A DNA stretch of 64,000 nucleotides from Streptomyces lomondensis (GCF_014651035.1 NZ_BMWC01000009.1:310001-374000), one strand, 5' to 3'. Shown: positions 42,014-50,431, counted from the first letter of the stretch. The notes: a model not told the origin generated them from the letters alone. A program made the numbers and translations.

Positions 42014-42240
42014 CCTTGCTGCTCCTGCCTTCGGGACGGTTACCAGGGGAGCGTACGTGCTCGTGTGCGCTCGAAGGCGTGTCGGACCGGGCGGGCTGAC
42101 GGGCCGTCGTCACTGCTGCCGTCATCGTTGCTGCCCCCAGGTGACCGCCCGGCGTGGGAGCGGCGGGGCGGCCCGCCCGTTGCCGCATCCTCGGCGCAGG
42201 CGACCGGTGCCGGGCCGGTCGGTGGCGCACGGGAGGACGC

Positions 42241-43110
42241 GTGGCGGCACGACGGAGGACACTCAGGATCCTGACCGGGGCGGCCGCGGTGTCCCTCGCC
42301 CTCGCCTCGACCGCCTGGAGCCGACCAGTACCGCCGCAGCCCGGGGCCCAGGCCCCGGCGGCCGACGGGCCGGCGACTCTGTGCGCACCCGCGGGCGTCC
42401 TGCGCGACGCGCAGGGCGCGCGGGCCGACGTCAGCCTGTGCGCGGGCAGCGGCACCCCGGTGATGGCCCTCTCAGCGCCCGCGACCTGCCGCCGCCCGGG
42501 GACCTCCGTCCGGTACGCCTGTCTGACCTCCGGCAGCTGGACGGCGAAGCGCGAGGGCGCGACCGTCGCCTCAGGGACGCTGCCCGGGTCGCAGCCGTTT
42601 CCCGGCCCGGGCACCTACGACGTCACCGCCACCGTGCGCGTCCGCTCCGCGCCGGCCGGTGTGGACCTGCGCGGCACGGTCCGGGCCACGCTCACCCTGA
42701 CCGCGCCGAAGCAGCGGCCCACGCACCGCGTCGAGGTCGACCGGCAGCGCCTGCGTCCCGGCACCACGACCACGCTGACGTACACCGTGTACCGCGACAG
42801 CGAGCAGGGCGACGGCAGCGCGCGGTTCGGGCTGATCGGCGAGGAGACCACGGGGGTGCGGATCAGCACGGCGGACGCCCGGTGCGTCAACCCCCTCATC
42901 GGCCGGGCCCCGTCCGAGGACCGGCTGACGCACTCCGTGGACTGCGCGCTCACCGACCTCCAGCCGGGGCGTCCGGCCACCGTGCGGGTCCGGGTCACGC
43001 TGGCCTCCGCCTGCTCGACGGTGGTCTCCAAGCTGGGCTACTGGATGCCGCGCGGGCAGGCGCTCCACACCGGCGGCATGGTGGAGGGACCGACGGTCGG
43101 CTGCGACTGA
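42241..43110 (+). CDS. Secreted hypothetical protein with Ig-like repeats
   Basis: 289 residues. Signal peptide about 1-30 (RRRTLRILTGAAAVSLALAST). The mature part contains six or more Cys and two beta-sandwich-like segments (GTYDVTATVRVRSAPAG and RPGTTTTLTYTVYRDS), with no catalytic motif. It looks like an exported, disulfide-bonded protein of unknown role. GTG 42241 with GGGAGGAC before it. Confidence 0.65.
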   Translation: MAARRRTLRILTGAAAVSLALASTAWSRPVPPQPGAQAPAADGPATLCAPAGVLRDAQGARADVSLCAGSGTPVMALSAPATCRRPGTSVRYACLTSGSWTAKREGATVASGTLPGSQPFPGPGTYDVTATVRVRSAPAGVDLRGTVRATLTLTAPKQRPTHRVEVDRQRLRPGTTTTLTYTVYRDSEQGDGSARFGLIGEETTGVRISTADARCVNPLIGRAPSEDRLTHSVDCALTDLQPGRPATVRVRVTLASACSTVVSKLGYWMPRGQALHTGGMVEGPTVGCD

Positions 43111-43155
43111 CCGTGCCGGAAGGCCCGCTCGCCACCCCCTCCGGCGCCCGTACGG

Positions 43156-43695
43156 TCAGCCGCGTTCCACCAGGTCCAGCGCCCGCTCCCACCCGAACTC
43201 CGGCCGGCCGCCGCCCGCTGTCGGCTCTCCGGCGTACGGATCGCCGAACCGTACGCCCATCCCCCGCAGCCGTTCGAGGCTGTCCCGGTAGGCGGGGTGG
43301 GCGGCCAGCGCGTCGGCCACGCACGGCAGGACGGCGATCGGCACACCGAGGCCGGCGGCCTCGCAGAGGGTGCCCAGGGCGAGGGTGTCGGCGATGCCGG
43401 CCGCCCACTTGTTGACGGTGTTGAAGGTGGCGGGCGCGACGACCACGGCGTCCGGCGCCGGGAACGGGCGCGGCTCGCCCGGGGCGCGCCAGGCGGACCG
43501 GATGGGGCGGCCCGTCTGGGCTTCGACGGCGGCGGTGTCGAAGAAGCCGTTCATGGCGACCGGCGTCGCGAAGACACCGACCTCCCAGTCCCGCTCCTGC
43601 GCGGCGGTGATCAGTTTGCTGACGTCCGCGGCGATGCCGGCGGCGCAGACGACGACGTAGAGGAAGGGCTTCTGAGCGGCGGCCTGTTCGGTCAT
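43156..43695 (-). CDS. Flavoprotein, PPC-decarboxylase-like fold
   Basis: 179 residues of the HFCD flavoprotein fold (as in Dfp/CoaC, EpiD, UbiX): VVVCAAGIAADVSKLI, VGVFATPVAMNGFF and VVVAPATFNTVNKWAAGIADTLAL, the latter matching the PxMNxxMW/PATANT region. The substrate-clamp Cys of CoaC is not obvious. Could be an orphan decarboxylase or a flavin prenyl-type enzyme. It follows no recognisable partner; the ferredoxin-P450 pair begins upstream on the same strand after about 117 bases. Confidence 0.8.
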   Translation of the reverse strand: MTEQAAAQKPFLYVVVCAAGIAADVSKLITAAQERDWEVGVFATPVAMNGFFDTAAVEAQTGRPIRSAWRAPGEPRPFPAPDAVVVAPATFNTVNKWAAGIADTLALGTLCEAAGLGVPIAVLPCVADALAAHPAYRDSLERLRGMGVRFGDPYAGEPTAGGGRPEFGWERALDLVERG

Positions 43696-43812
43696 CGGGG
43701 AAACCCTAGCGACTCCCCCGGGCTCACCGTTACCGGGGAAGGTGTCTCCCCGTTCGCGGCCGGGCTGCCCGCCGCGGTGGGCGGGCAGCTGTTCCGGCCG
43801 GCCGAGGCGGCG

Positions 43813-44013
43813 TCAGCTCACGGTCTCCGACACGGTGATGGCGCTCACCGGGCAGGCGCGGGCCGCCTCCCGCAGCAGCGGACTGCCGCCGCCGTCCTCC
43901 CGGCCGGGCAGCAGGGTGCTGTAGCCGTCGTCGTCCTGGGTGAACACGTCCGGGGCGGTGAGGGCACACTGGCCCGCGCCGATGCAGACGTCCTTGTCGA
44001 TGTCGATACGCAT
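43813..44013 (-). CDS. 3Fe-4S ferredoxin partner of the P450
   Basis: 66 residues, MRIDIDKDVCIGAGQCALTAP, with C10 and C16 and a late C-P (ACPVSAI), i.e. three cluster cysteines and Ala at the position of the fourth (CIGAGQC), giving a [3Fe-4S] cluster as in Streptomyces SoyB-type ferredoxins. It begins 12 bases after the P450 stop on the same strand, so the two are co-transcribed and the ferredoxin supplies electrons to the P450. Confidence 0.93.
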   Translation of the reverse strand: MRIDIDKDVCIGAGQCALTAPDVFTQDDDGYSTLLPGREDGGGSPLLREAARACPVSAITVSETVS

Positions 44014-44025
44014 GCCCGAAGCCTC

Positions 44026-45222
44026 TTACCAGCTCACGGGGAGTTCCAGCATCCCCTGGATCGTGTCGCCCGGCTTGAACGGGATCTCCTCGGCCGGGGC
44101 GGCCAGACGCAGCGTGGGCAGCCGGTCGAAGAGGGTGCGCAGGGCGATCTCCAGTTCGGCGCGGGCGAGGTTCTGCCCGAGGCACTGATGGATGCCGAAG
44201 CCGAACGCGACGTGGTGGCGGGCCGGGCGGTTCCAGTCGAGCGTGTCCGGCTCGGGGTAGACCGACTCGTCGCGGTTGATGACCGAGGTCGCGAAGACCA
44301 CGCCGTCGCCCTTGCGGATCGTCGTCCCGGCCACCTCGATGTCCTCGACGGCGAGGCGCAGCAGGCCGTCCGCGATGGACAGCATCCGCATCAGCTCCTC
44401 GACCGCGGCCGGCACCAGCTCCGGGTCGGCGCGCAGCTCGGCGAGCCGCTCGGGGTGCTGGAGCAGGGTGAAGGTGCCGAGCGAGATCATGTTGGCGGTC
44501 GTCTCGTGGCCCGCGACCAGCAGGATGAGGGCCAGGGCGATCAGGCCCTCGCGGTCGAGCGGTCCGTCGCTCGGCTGCCGGTGGACCAGGTCGTCCAGCA
44601 GGCCGGTGCCGGGGGCCTTCCGCTTGCGGTCGATCAACTCGCCGAAGTACGCCTCCAGCCGGCCCCGGGCGTCCAGCACGTCGGCGGTCTCCGGGCCGCG
44701 CAGCAGCCGCCTCGACTGGGTCTCGAAGAAGTCGTGGTCGGCGTACGGGACGCCGAGCAGGGCGCAGATCACCATGGACGGCACGGGCAGCGCGAAGGCG
44801 CTCACCAGGTCGGTGGGCGGGCCCTGGGCGATCATCGCGTCGAGCCGTTCGTCGACGATCCGCTGGATGCGTGGCCGAAGCTCGACGGCACGCTTGAGGG
44901 TGAAGTCCCCCGCGACCATGCGCCGCTGGGCGCGGTGCTCGGGGTCGTCGACGCCCAGCAGCGCCGTCCTGCGGTTGCGGACCCCGGCGAAGCGCGCGGT
45001 GGGGGCGGGAAAGCCGGGCCGGTCGCGGTTGGAGGACAGGCGCGGGTCCGCCAGCAGGGCGCGGGCGGTCGCGTGCCCGGTGACGAGCCAGGCCTCGCGG
45101 CCGTCGAAGAGGGTGATACGGGTCAGGGGGCGCTCGGCGCGCAGCGGCTCGTAGCCGGCGGGCGGGTGGAAGGGGCAGGTCCGGCTCTGGGGGAAGGCGA
45201 CGGGTGCGGTCGTGTCCGTCAT
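44026..45222 (-). CDS. Cytochrome P450, CYP105-type
   Basis: 398 residues. The heme loop FGFGIHQCLG (Cys ligand), the ERR triad Glu in EELMRMLSI (E-x-x-R), and the I-helix AGHETTAN are intact. The overall sequence (YEPLRAERPLTRITLFDG near the start) is of the CYP105 family, broad-specificity monooxygenases able to hydroxylate fatty acids, macrolides and xenobiotics. ATG 45222 is set by GAGG seven bases upstream; residues before it are not P450-like. A perfect 19-bp palindrome 42 bases before the start is probably its operator. Confidence 0.93.
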   Translation of the reverse strand: MTDTTAPVAFPQSRTCPFHPPAGYEPLRAERPLTRITLFDGREAWLVTGHATARALLADPRLSSNRDRPGFPAPTARFAGVRNRRTALLGVDDPEHRAQRRMVAGDFTLKRAVELRPRIQRIVDERLDAMIAQGPPTDLVSAFALPVPSMVICALLGVPYADHDFFETQSRRLLRGPETADVLDARGRLEAYFGELIDRKRKAPGTGLLDDLVHRQPSDGPLDREGLIALALILLVAGHETTANMISLGTFTLLQHPERLAELRADPELVPAAVEELMRMLSIADGLLRLAVEDIEVAGTTIRKGDGVVFATSVINRDESVYPEPDTLDWNRPARHHVAFGFGIHQCLGQNLARAELEIALRTLFDRLPTLRLAAPAEEIPFKPGDTIQGMLELPVSW

Positions 45223-45263
45223 GAAGACCTCGCAGACGAAGTGTGCGTCGTGCCGATCTTCAT

Positions 45264-45282
45264 TAGATGCCCCGGGCATCTA
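45264..45282. promoter_or_regulatory. 19-bp palindrome upstream of P450 (TAGATGCCCCGGGCATCTA)
   Basis: A perfect inverted repeat with 9-bp arms and a single central base, 42 bases upstream of the P450 start and about 290 bases from the opposite gene at 45573. Size and symmetry match TetR/MarR-type operators. No cognate regulator gene is adjacent. The rest of the 350-base gap (45223-45572) appears non-coding. Confidence 0.6.
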
Positions 45283-45572
45283 TGGGGCGATGTGAAGTTC
45301 GGCCAGATCGACTGTGATGTGCACTTTGGCCGAGGAGTGCCGTCTTCCCGTTCGAACGCGGGGCGAGCGGCCGGCTTCGCCGCAGCGGAAGCCTCCGCTC
45401 TGGTGCGGGCGGGCCGGGGCGGGATCGAAAACCGGTTGTGGGTACGGCGGGGCAGGGCGCAGGATCCAGCCATGTCTGCCTTCGATGCCTGCCGGTCGCT
45501 GTCCGTCGCCGCTCCTGCCGCGCGCCGACAGCAGCAGTCCGGCCGCCGTGGAGGGCCGACCCCGCAGCGGTC

Positions 45573-46205
45573 ATGACCGCGGCGCTCGTCGCCGGGCTGC
45601 TCGCCGGGTACGGCATCGCCGTCCCCGTCGGCGCGGTCGGCACCTACCTCGTCTCCCTCACCGCCCGCACGTCCCTGCGCACCGGTGTCTGCGCCGCGCT
45701 CGGCGTCGCCACCGCCGACGGGCTGTACGCCCTCGCGGCGACGCTCGGGGGGACGGCCCTGGCCGCCGCGCTGCGGCCGGTGCTCGGGCCGCTGCGGTGG
45801 GTCTGCGTACTGGTGCTGCTCGCGCTGGCGGCGTGGGGCACGGTCACCGCCCTGCGCGAGTACCGCGGCCACCGGCTCGCCACCCGGCAGGCGCCCGCTC
45901 CCCCGAGTCCCGCCCGGGCGTTCTGGGGGCTGCTCGGCATCACCCTGCTCAACCCCACCACCGTGATCTACTTCGCGGCGCTCGTGCTCGGCTCGCGGGC
46001 CACGGGACCGGCCGGGCCGCTGGAGCAGGGCGTGTTCGTACTGGCCGCCTTCGCGGCCTCCGCGAGCTGGCAGGTGCTGCTCGCCGGGGGCGGTGCGCTG
46101 CTGGGCAGGGCGCTGACGGGGCATCGGGGCCGGCTGGTGACGGCATGTGTCGCGAGCGGGGTGATGACGGCGCTGGCCGTGCGGATGGCGGTGGCGCCGG
46201 GGTGA
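45573..46205 (+). CDS. LysE/RhtB-family amino-acid exporter
   Basis: 210 residues with about six transmembrane helices and family motifs GAVGTYLVSLTARTSLRTGVCAALGVATADGLYAL and LLGITLLNPTTVIYFAALVLG. Family members export lysine, arginine, homoserine, threonine or other small molecules. Start ATG 45573; the first helix begins immediately. It may be the first gene of a unit with the deazaflavin-dependent protein after it (103-base gap), but that gap is large for coupling. Confidence 0.83.
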   Translation: MTAALVAGLLAGYGIAVPVGAVGTYLVSLTARTSLRTGVCAALGVATADGLYALAATLGGTALAAALRPVLGPLRWVCVLVLLALAAWGTVTALREYRGHRLATRQAPAPPSPARAFWGLLGITLLNPTTVIYFAALVLGSRATGPAGPLEQGVFVLAAFAASASWQVLLAGGGALLGRALTGHRGRLVTACVASGVMTALAVRMAVAPG

Positions 46206-46308
46206 GGTGCCGGCCCGGCCGGGATCCGTCGCGGGGAGGATGATTCCCGGGCGTACGGGTGTTGAAGGCGGCAGTCAGTCAGCCGACGCGAACGATGGGA
46301 CGGATGCC

Positions 46309-46758
46309 ATGCCGCTTGAGGGCGAGTACGAACCCAGCCCGACGCAGTGGGTGCGCGAGCAGGTGGAGCTCTACGAGAGCTCCGGGGGTACGCAGGGGAC
46401 GACCCTGCCGGGGTCGAAGATGCCGGTGGTGGTGCTGACCTCGCGGGGTGCCAGGAGCGGGAAGCTGCGCAAGTCACCGGTGATGCGGGTGGAGCACGAG
46501 GGCCGGTACGCCGCGGTGGCCTCCCTCGGCGGGGCGCCGAAACACCCGGTCTGGTACTTCAACCTCAAGTCCGACCCGCATGTGGAGCTCCAGGACGGTC
46601 CGGTCAAGCGGGACATGACGGCCCGTGAGGTCACGGGTGCGGAGAAGGCCGAGTGGTGGGAGCGCGCCGTCGCGGCGTATCCGGCCTACGCCGACTACCA
46701 GAAGAAGACGGACCGGGAGATCCCGGTGTTCGTACTGGAGCCGGCGCAGGCCGACTGA
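46309..46758 (+). CDS. Deazaflavin (F420)-dependent nitroreductase family protein
   Basis: 149 residues of the split beta-barrel DUF385/Ddn family: PVVVLTSRGARSGKLRKSPVMRVEHEGRYAAVASLGGAPKHPVWYFNLKSDPHVELQDGPV is the F420-binding core, with the conserved W-Y-N-L and the basic K-S-P for the phosphate tail of F420. Such proteins reduce quinones, nitroaromatics or aflatoxins with F420H2. ATG 46309 has no strong ribosome site; the N-terminus GEYEPSPTQWVREQVELYESSGG agrees with relatives. Confidence 0.85.
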   Translation: MPLEGEYEPSPTQWVREQVELYESSGGTQGTTLPGSKMPVVVLTSRGARSGKLRKSPVMRVEHEGRYAAVASLGGAPKHPVWYFNLKSDPHVELQDGPVKRDMTAREVTGAEKAEWWERAVAAYPAYADYQKKTDREIPVFVLEPAQAD

Positions 46759-46872
46759 CCCGGGCTGCGGGACCTCCGGCCGGGTGCCGCGGGGGCGGCG
46801 GGGTCGGCGGGGCCGGCGGGGGAAAATCTTCCGTCGGTGTGCATGAACCGGCGCCGGCGGGGCACGCGTGGG

Positions 46873-47832
46873 TCAGGCCCCGCCGCGTTCCCCCGTCGCG
46901 GCGGGGCTTTCCGCTGCCTCCCGCGCGAGGCGGTCGGTGACGTCGAGGAAGATCTGGCCGGCCTCGGGCACCGTCCTGGCGATGGAGCGCTTGATGCGGA
47001 CGGCGACGTCCTCGACCCGCTCGCTGTCCAGACCCGGCACCAGGTCGACCCGGGCGGCGACCAGGACCGAGTCGAGGCCGGTCTTCATCGTGAACAGCGC
47101 CTCCACGCTGTCGATCTCAGGCTGCGCCCGCAGCAGTGACCGGATCCGCCCGCTCGCCTCCGGATCGGCCGCCTCCCCGATCAGCTGGTCGCGGGCGTCG
47201 CGGCCCAGCCGGTAGGCGACGTACACCAGCAGCGCGCCGATCGCGAGCGAGGCGGCGGCCTCCCACACCACCTGCCCGGTGACCATGTGCAGCGCCATGC
47301 CAGCCATGGCCAGCGTGACGCCGAGCACCGCCGTGCCGTCCTCGGCGACGACCGTCCGCAGGGCGGGGTCCCGCAGCCCGCCGAGCCCACCGCCCTGCCG
47401 GCGCACCTGGTACAGGGCCCGCAGCAGGGAACCGCCCTCCGCGAGGAGGGCGATGCCGAGCACGACCAGGCCGGCGACATAGCCGCCGAGCCCCTCCTCC
47501 GCTCCGCCCGTGAGGGCTTCGACGCCCTGGAAGAAAGAGAAGCAGCCGCCCATCACGAAGATCCCGACGGCCGCGAGGAGCGACCAGAAGAACCGCTCCT
47601 TGCCGTAGCCGAAAGGGTGACGCCGGTCGGCGGGGCGACGGCTGCGGCGCAGGGCCGCCAGTAAGAACACCTCGTTCAGGCTGTCGGCCACCGAATGGGC
47701 CGCCTCCGACAGCAGGGCGGGTGATCCGGCGGCCAGGCCGCCGACGGCCTTGGCGGCCGCGATCACCAGATTGGCCGCGAGCGCCACCAGCACGGTGACG
47801 CGTGTCCTCCGATCAGTTCCTTCTTCAGTCAC
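46873..47832 (-). CDS. Cation diffusion facilitator (CDF) metal transporter
   Basis: 319 residues with six transmembrane helices (first ALAANLVIAAAKAVGGLAAG), metal-site segments SEAAHSVADSLNEVFLL (helix 2, H and D) and a modified helix 5 site (VVAEDGTAVLGVTLAMAGMALH), then a cytoplasmic alpha/beta domain ending LDVTDRLAREAAE. The usual second His-x3-Asp is E-D here, so the metal may differ (Mn or Fe rather than Zn) - inference. GTG 47832 is assumed; the ribosome site is weak. Confidence 0.87.
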   Translation of the reverse strand: MTEEGTDRRTRVTVLVALAANLVIAAAKAVGGLAAGSPALLSEAAHSVADSLNEVFLLAALRRSRRPADRRHPFGYGKERFFWSLLAAVGIFVMGGCFSFFQGVEALTGGAEEGLGGYVAGLVVLGIALLAEGGSLLRALYQVRRQGGGLGGLRDPALRTVVAEDGTAVLGVTLAMAGMALHMVTGQVVWEAAASLAIGALLVYVAYRLGRDARDQLIGEAADPEASGRIRSLLRAQPEIDSVEALFTMKTGLDSVLVAARVDLVPGLDSERVEDVAVRIKRSIARTVPEAGQIFLDVTDRLAREAAESPAATGERGGA

Positions 47833-47952
47833 CCACGCCGATTGCCCCGGTCGGCGGTGCTCACACCGTGCCGTCCGCGGAAAACGGGGAACGCGTTCAC
47901 CAGGGCACACGCACGACAGGCAGGCCCCACGTACGGCAAGGAGGTCATCCCC

Positions 47953-48978
47953 ATGAGCCGCGACGACGGCGACGACGGCAACAGCGCCTACGGAAGGAGG
48001 GCGTTCAAGCGGTCCAAGGCGCATTTCACGGACCGGATCACGGCGGACGGCCGGGACGGCTGGCCGGTGGCGGCCGGCCGCTACCGGCTGGTCGTCAGCC
48101 GCGCCTGCCCGTGGGCGAGCCGGTCGCTGGTCTCCCGGCGGCTGCTCGGGCTGGAGGACGCGCTGTCCCTGGCCGTCGCCGACCCGATCCAGGACGACCG
48201 CAGCTGGCGTTTCACGCTGGACGAGGACGGCCGCGACCCGGTCCTCGGCATCCGCTATCTGAGTGAGGCGTACGACCGCCGGGAAGCGGACCATCCGGGC
48301 GGTGTCAGCGTGCCGGCGATCGTGGACGTGCCCAGCGGGAAACTGGTCACCAACGACTACCAGCAGCTCACGCTCGACCTCGCGACCGAATGGACGGCCC
48401 TGCACCGGGACGGAGCGCCCGACCTCTACCCGGAGGCGCTGCGCGACGAGATCGACGAGGTGATGGCGGACGTCTACGAGGACGTCAACAACGGCGTCTA
48501 CCGGGCGGGGTTCGCCACCGAGCAGGCGGAGTACGAGGCCGCCTGCACGGGCGTGTTCCGGCGGCTGGAACTGCTCGCGGAGCGGCTGGAGCGGCAGCGG
48601 TACCTGGTCGGCGACACGATCACGGAGGCCGACATCCGGCTGTTCACCACGCTGGTCCGCTTCGACGCGGTCTACCACGGCCACTTCAAGTGCAACCGCT
48701 GGAAGCTGACGGAGAACCACGTGCTGTGGGGGTACGCCCGCGACCTGTACCAGACGCCCGGGTTCGGCGACACCGTCGACTTCGACCACATCAAGCGGCA
48801 CTACTACCAGGTGCACACGGGCATCAACCCGACCCGTGTCGTACCCCTGGGGCCGGACCTGTCCGGCTGGCTGACCCCGCACCACCGCGAGGAGCTGGGC
48901 GGCCGGCCGTTCGGTGACGGCACACCGCCGGGACCGGTCCGCCCCGCGGAGCGGGTCCCGGCCGCGAGCACACCCTGA
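47953..48978 (+). CDS. Glutathionyl-hydroquinone-reductase-like (ECM4/omega-GST) protein
   Basis: 341 residues. The thioredoxin-fold N-terminal half has the catalytic Cys52 in RACPWASR; the C-terminal helical GST half includes LVGDTITEADIRLFTTLVRFDAVYHGHFKCN and the late LYQTPGFGDTVDFDHIKRHYYQVHTGINPTRVVPLGP, which is the defining signature of the PcpF/YqjG/ECM4 group. These reduce glutathionyl-hydroquinones; in actinobacteria, which make mycothiol, the thiol partner is probably different. ATG 47953, following GGCAAGGAGG. Its start is divergent from the CDF gene and may share a promoter region. Confidence 0.9.
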   Translation: MSRDDGDDGNSAYGRRAFKRSKAHFTDRITADGRDGWPVAAGRYRLVVSRACPWASRSLVSRRLLGLEDALSLAVADPIQDDRSWRFTLDEDGRDPVLGIRYLSEAYDRREADHPGGVSVPAIVDVPSGKLVTNDYQQLTLDLATEWTALHRDGAPDLYPEALRDEIDEVMADVYEDVNNGVYRAGFATEQAEYEAACTGVFRRLELLAERLERQRYLVGDTITEADIRLFTTLVRFDAVYHGHFKCNRWKLTENHVLWGYARDLYQTPGFGDTVDFDHIKRHYYQVHTGINPTRVVPLGPDLSGWLTPHHREELGGRPFGDGTPPGPVRPAERVPAASTP

Positions 48979-49018
48979 CCACCTCGATCCACTCTTCTCA
49001 CCGACCTAGGAGATCCAC

Positions 49019-49315
49019 GTGGCCAAGAAGAAGAAACTGCCCCTCGCCTACCAGCCCCTGGGATTCGTGCTGGGCTGGTCGAGCGGCTGGCTGGCCGGGC
49101 TCGCCTTCCGCAAGACGTGGATGGCGATCCGGCACGAGGAGGACGCGCCCGACGCGCTGGACCGGGACCGCAGCTGGGGTGAGATCCTGCTGGCCGCCGC
49201 GGTCCAGGGCGCCATCTTCGCCGTGGTGCGCAGCGCCGTGGACCGCGCGGGCGCCAAGGCCATCGAGCGTTCGACCGGCACCTGGCCGGCCGGCGAGAAG
49301 GGCGGCCGGGACTGA
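49019..49315 (+). CDS. DUF4235 small membrane protein
   Basis: 98 residues, lysine-rich start (MAKKKKLPLAYQPLGFVLGWSSGWLAGLAFRKTW) with one hydrophobic helix and a second weaker one (ILLAAAVQGAIFAVVRSAVDRAGA). This matches DUF4235, small actinobacterial membrane proteins of unknown function, often present beside stress genes. GTG 49019 preceded by TAGGAGATCCAC. Followed by a strong hairpin. Confidence 0.82.
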   Translation: MAKKKKLPLAYQPLGFVLGWSSGWLAGLAFRKTWMAIRHEEDAPDALDRDRSWGEILLAAAVQGAIFAVVRSAVDRAGAKAIERSTGTWPAGEKGGRD

Positions 49316-49324
49316 CAGCTGCGC

Positions 49325-49355
49325 GGCCCCGCCCGGCGGCGTGCCGGGCGGGGCC
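49325..49355. terminator. Hairpin terminator
   Basis: A perfect 13-bp stem, GGCCCCGCCCGGC (49325-49337) with 49343-49355, loop of 5, just after the DUF4235 stop and before the asnC remnant on the other strand. Confidence 0.7.
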
Positions 49356-49366
49356 GGCCTGTGCGC

Positions 49367-49550
49367 TCAGCCGTCCGTCTTGATCGTCTTCATGGTGAGG
49401 TGCGACTCGAGACGCAGGACGGCGGGCAGGCCGCTGAGTCTGCCGGTGGGGAAGGCCTCGCAGGCGGCGTGGTCGGCGACGGCGACGCGCAGGAAGCAGT
49501 CGGGGCGTCCGTACATCCGCCGGAACTCGATGACCTCGTCGTAGGAGGCC
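49367..49550 (-). pseudogene. 3' remnant of an Lrp/AsnC-family regulator
   Basis: About 61 codons on the minus strand read ASYDEVIEFRRMYGRPDCFL, then RVAVADHAACEAFPTGRL and end LESHLTMKTIKTDG. This is the last part of the RAM (ligand-binding) domain of AsnC/Lrp regulators (final strand, helix and KTDG-type end are typical). The DNA-binding half and start are gone; the frame runs out at 49550, exactly where an AzlC-like sequence begins on the plus strand. Codon bias is still normal, so the loss is probably recent. Confidence 0.8.
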
Positions 49551-49551
49551 G

Positions 49552-49707
49552 ATCTACGGCGGCTCGTTCGAGTTCCTGCTCATCGGCATGGTCACCGCCG
49601 CCGCGCCGCTGCTCTCCATCACCGTGGCAGTTCTTCATGCACCTGTACTGGGCCGGCAGCGCCACCGCCGCCACCTCGCCACCGGCAGAAAGCCCGCTCA
49701 TGTCTGA
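49552..49707 (+). pseudogene. Remnant of azlC (branched-chain amino-acid exporter), internally deleted
   Basis: 52 codons, IYGGSFEFLLIGMVTAAAPL from an early transmembrane part of AzlC, running in frame into a basic C-terminal end (HRRHLATGRKPAHV) whose stop overlaps the start of the azlD-like gene (ATGTCTGA). AzlC proteins have about 230 residues, so roughly 180 are missing: the N-terminal part and a central block. No start codon is available. The usual azlC-azlD overlap is preserved at the 3' end. Confidence 0.7.
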
Positions 49708-50164
49708 CACCGGCTACGCCGTTCTCGCGGTCCTCGTCACCGCCGCCGTCACCTGGTCCCTGCGCGCCCTGCCCTTCGCCGCCCTGGCCCCGCTGCGGGC
49801 CGGCGCCACCGTGCGGTACCTCAGCACCCGCATGCCGGCCGGGGTGATGGTGATCCTGGCCGTCTACTGCCTGCGCGATCTGCCGGTCACCGAGTCGCGC
49901 GCGGTGGCGCCGCTGGCCGCCCTGACCGTCACCGTCGGCATGCACCTGTGGCGCCGCAACGCCCTGTTGAGCATCCTCGCCGGCACGGTCGTCCATGTGG
50001 CGCTGGCCAGCCCGTCTTCGCCCACTGAGGCGGCCGGTTCAGCCCTGCTTGGGTGCGGTCGGCGCGGTGCGGCGCAGGATGAAGGAGTGGCCTGCCGGGT
50101 CGGCGTAGCCGCGCTCCTCCAGGGGGCCCGAGGCCTCCTTGGCCTCCAGGGGGCGGCCGCCTAG
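49700..50164 (+). CDS. AzlD-like protein with abnormal C-terminal extension
   Basis: 154 residues. Residues 1-105 are a normal AzlD subunit (about four helices: GYAVLAVLVTAAVTWSLRALPFAALAPLR, STRMPAGVMVILAVYCLRDLPV, NALLSILAGTVVHVALAS). AzlD is usually 100-110 residues; here the frame passes the expected end (about 50015) and reads 40 more codons through the 3' part of the convergent VOC gene, so the native stop seems lost. AzlD works only with AzlC, which is destroyed here, so this is probably a gene on the way to decay. Confidence 0.65.
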   Translation: MSDTGYAVLAVLVTAAVTWSLRALPFAALAPLRAGATVRYLSTRMPAGVMVILAVYCLRDLPVTESRAVAPLAALTVTVGMHLWRRNALLSILAGTVVHVALASPSSPTEAAGSALLGCGRRGAAQDEGVACRVGVAALLQGARGLLGLQGAAA

Positions 50165-50431
50165 GCCGATGACCCGGCGTTCCACCGCGTCGAGGTCGTC
50201 GACCACGAACTCCAGGTGCGCCTGGAGGGAGTTCTCGGGCCGTGGCCAGCTGGGCGGGGTCGCGTTGACGTCCCGGCGCAGGGCGATCCGGAAACCGTCG
50301 GCGCTCCTGATCTCCACCCGGTTGGCCGTCGCGTCCGCCTCCTCCCCCTCCAGCAGTTCCTTGTAGAACACGGCGAGCTTCTCGGGCTCGGCACAGTCGA
50401 GCACGAGGACCCCCGCTTTCACCAGTGCCAT
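50039..50431 (-). CDS. VOC (glyoxalase/bleomycin-resistance) family protein
   Basis: 130 residues of paired beta-alpha-beta-beta-beta modules: VLVLDCAEPEKLAVFYKELLE, IALRRDVNAT, HLEFVVDDLDAVERRVIGLGG, YADPAGHSFILRR. Metal-ligand positions (H in AHLEF, E/H late) are partly kept. Function cannot be told; members range from lactoylglutathione lyases to antibiotic-binding proteins. ATG 50431 with GCGGAGGAGACATGG upstream. It converges on and is overlapped by the azlD-like frame. Confidence 0.85.
   Translation of the reverse strand: MALVKAGVLVLDCAEPEKLAVFYKELLEGEEADATANRVEIRSADGFRIALRRDVNATPPSWPRPENSLQAHLEFVVDDLDAVERRVIGLGGRPLEAKEASGPLEERGYADPAGHSFILRRTAPTAPKQG

Noticed and set aside
46873..48885. 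A 670-residue minus-strand protein containing the CDF transporter
   Set aside because: The extra N-terminal part is antisense to the glutathionyl-hydroquinone-reductase-like gene and shows no domain; high GC makes long antisense frames common.
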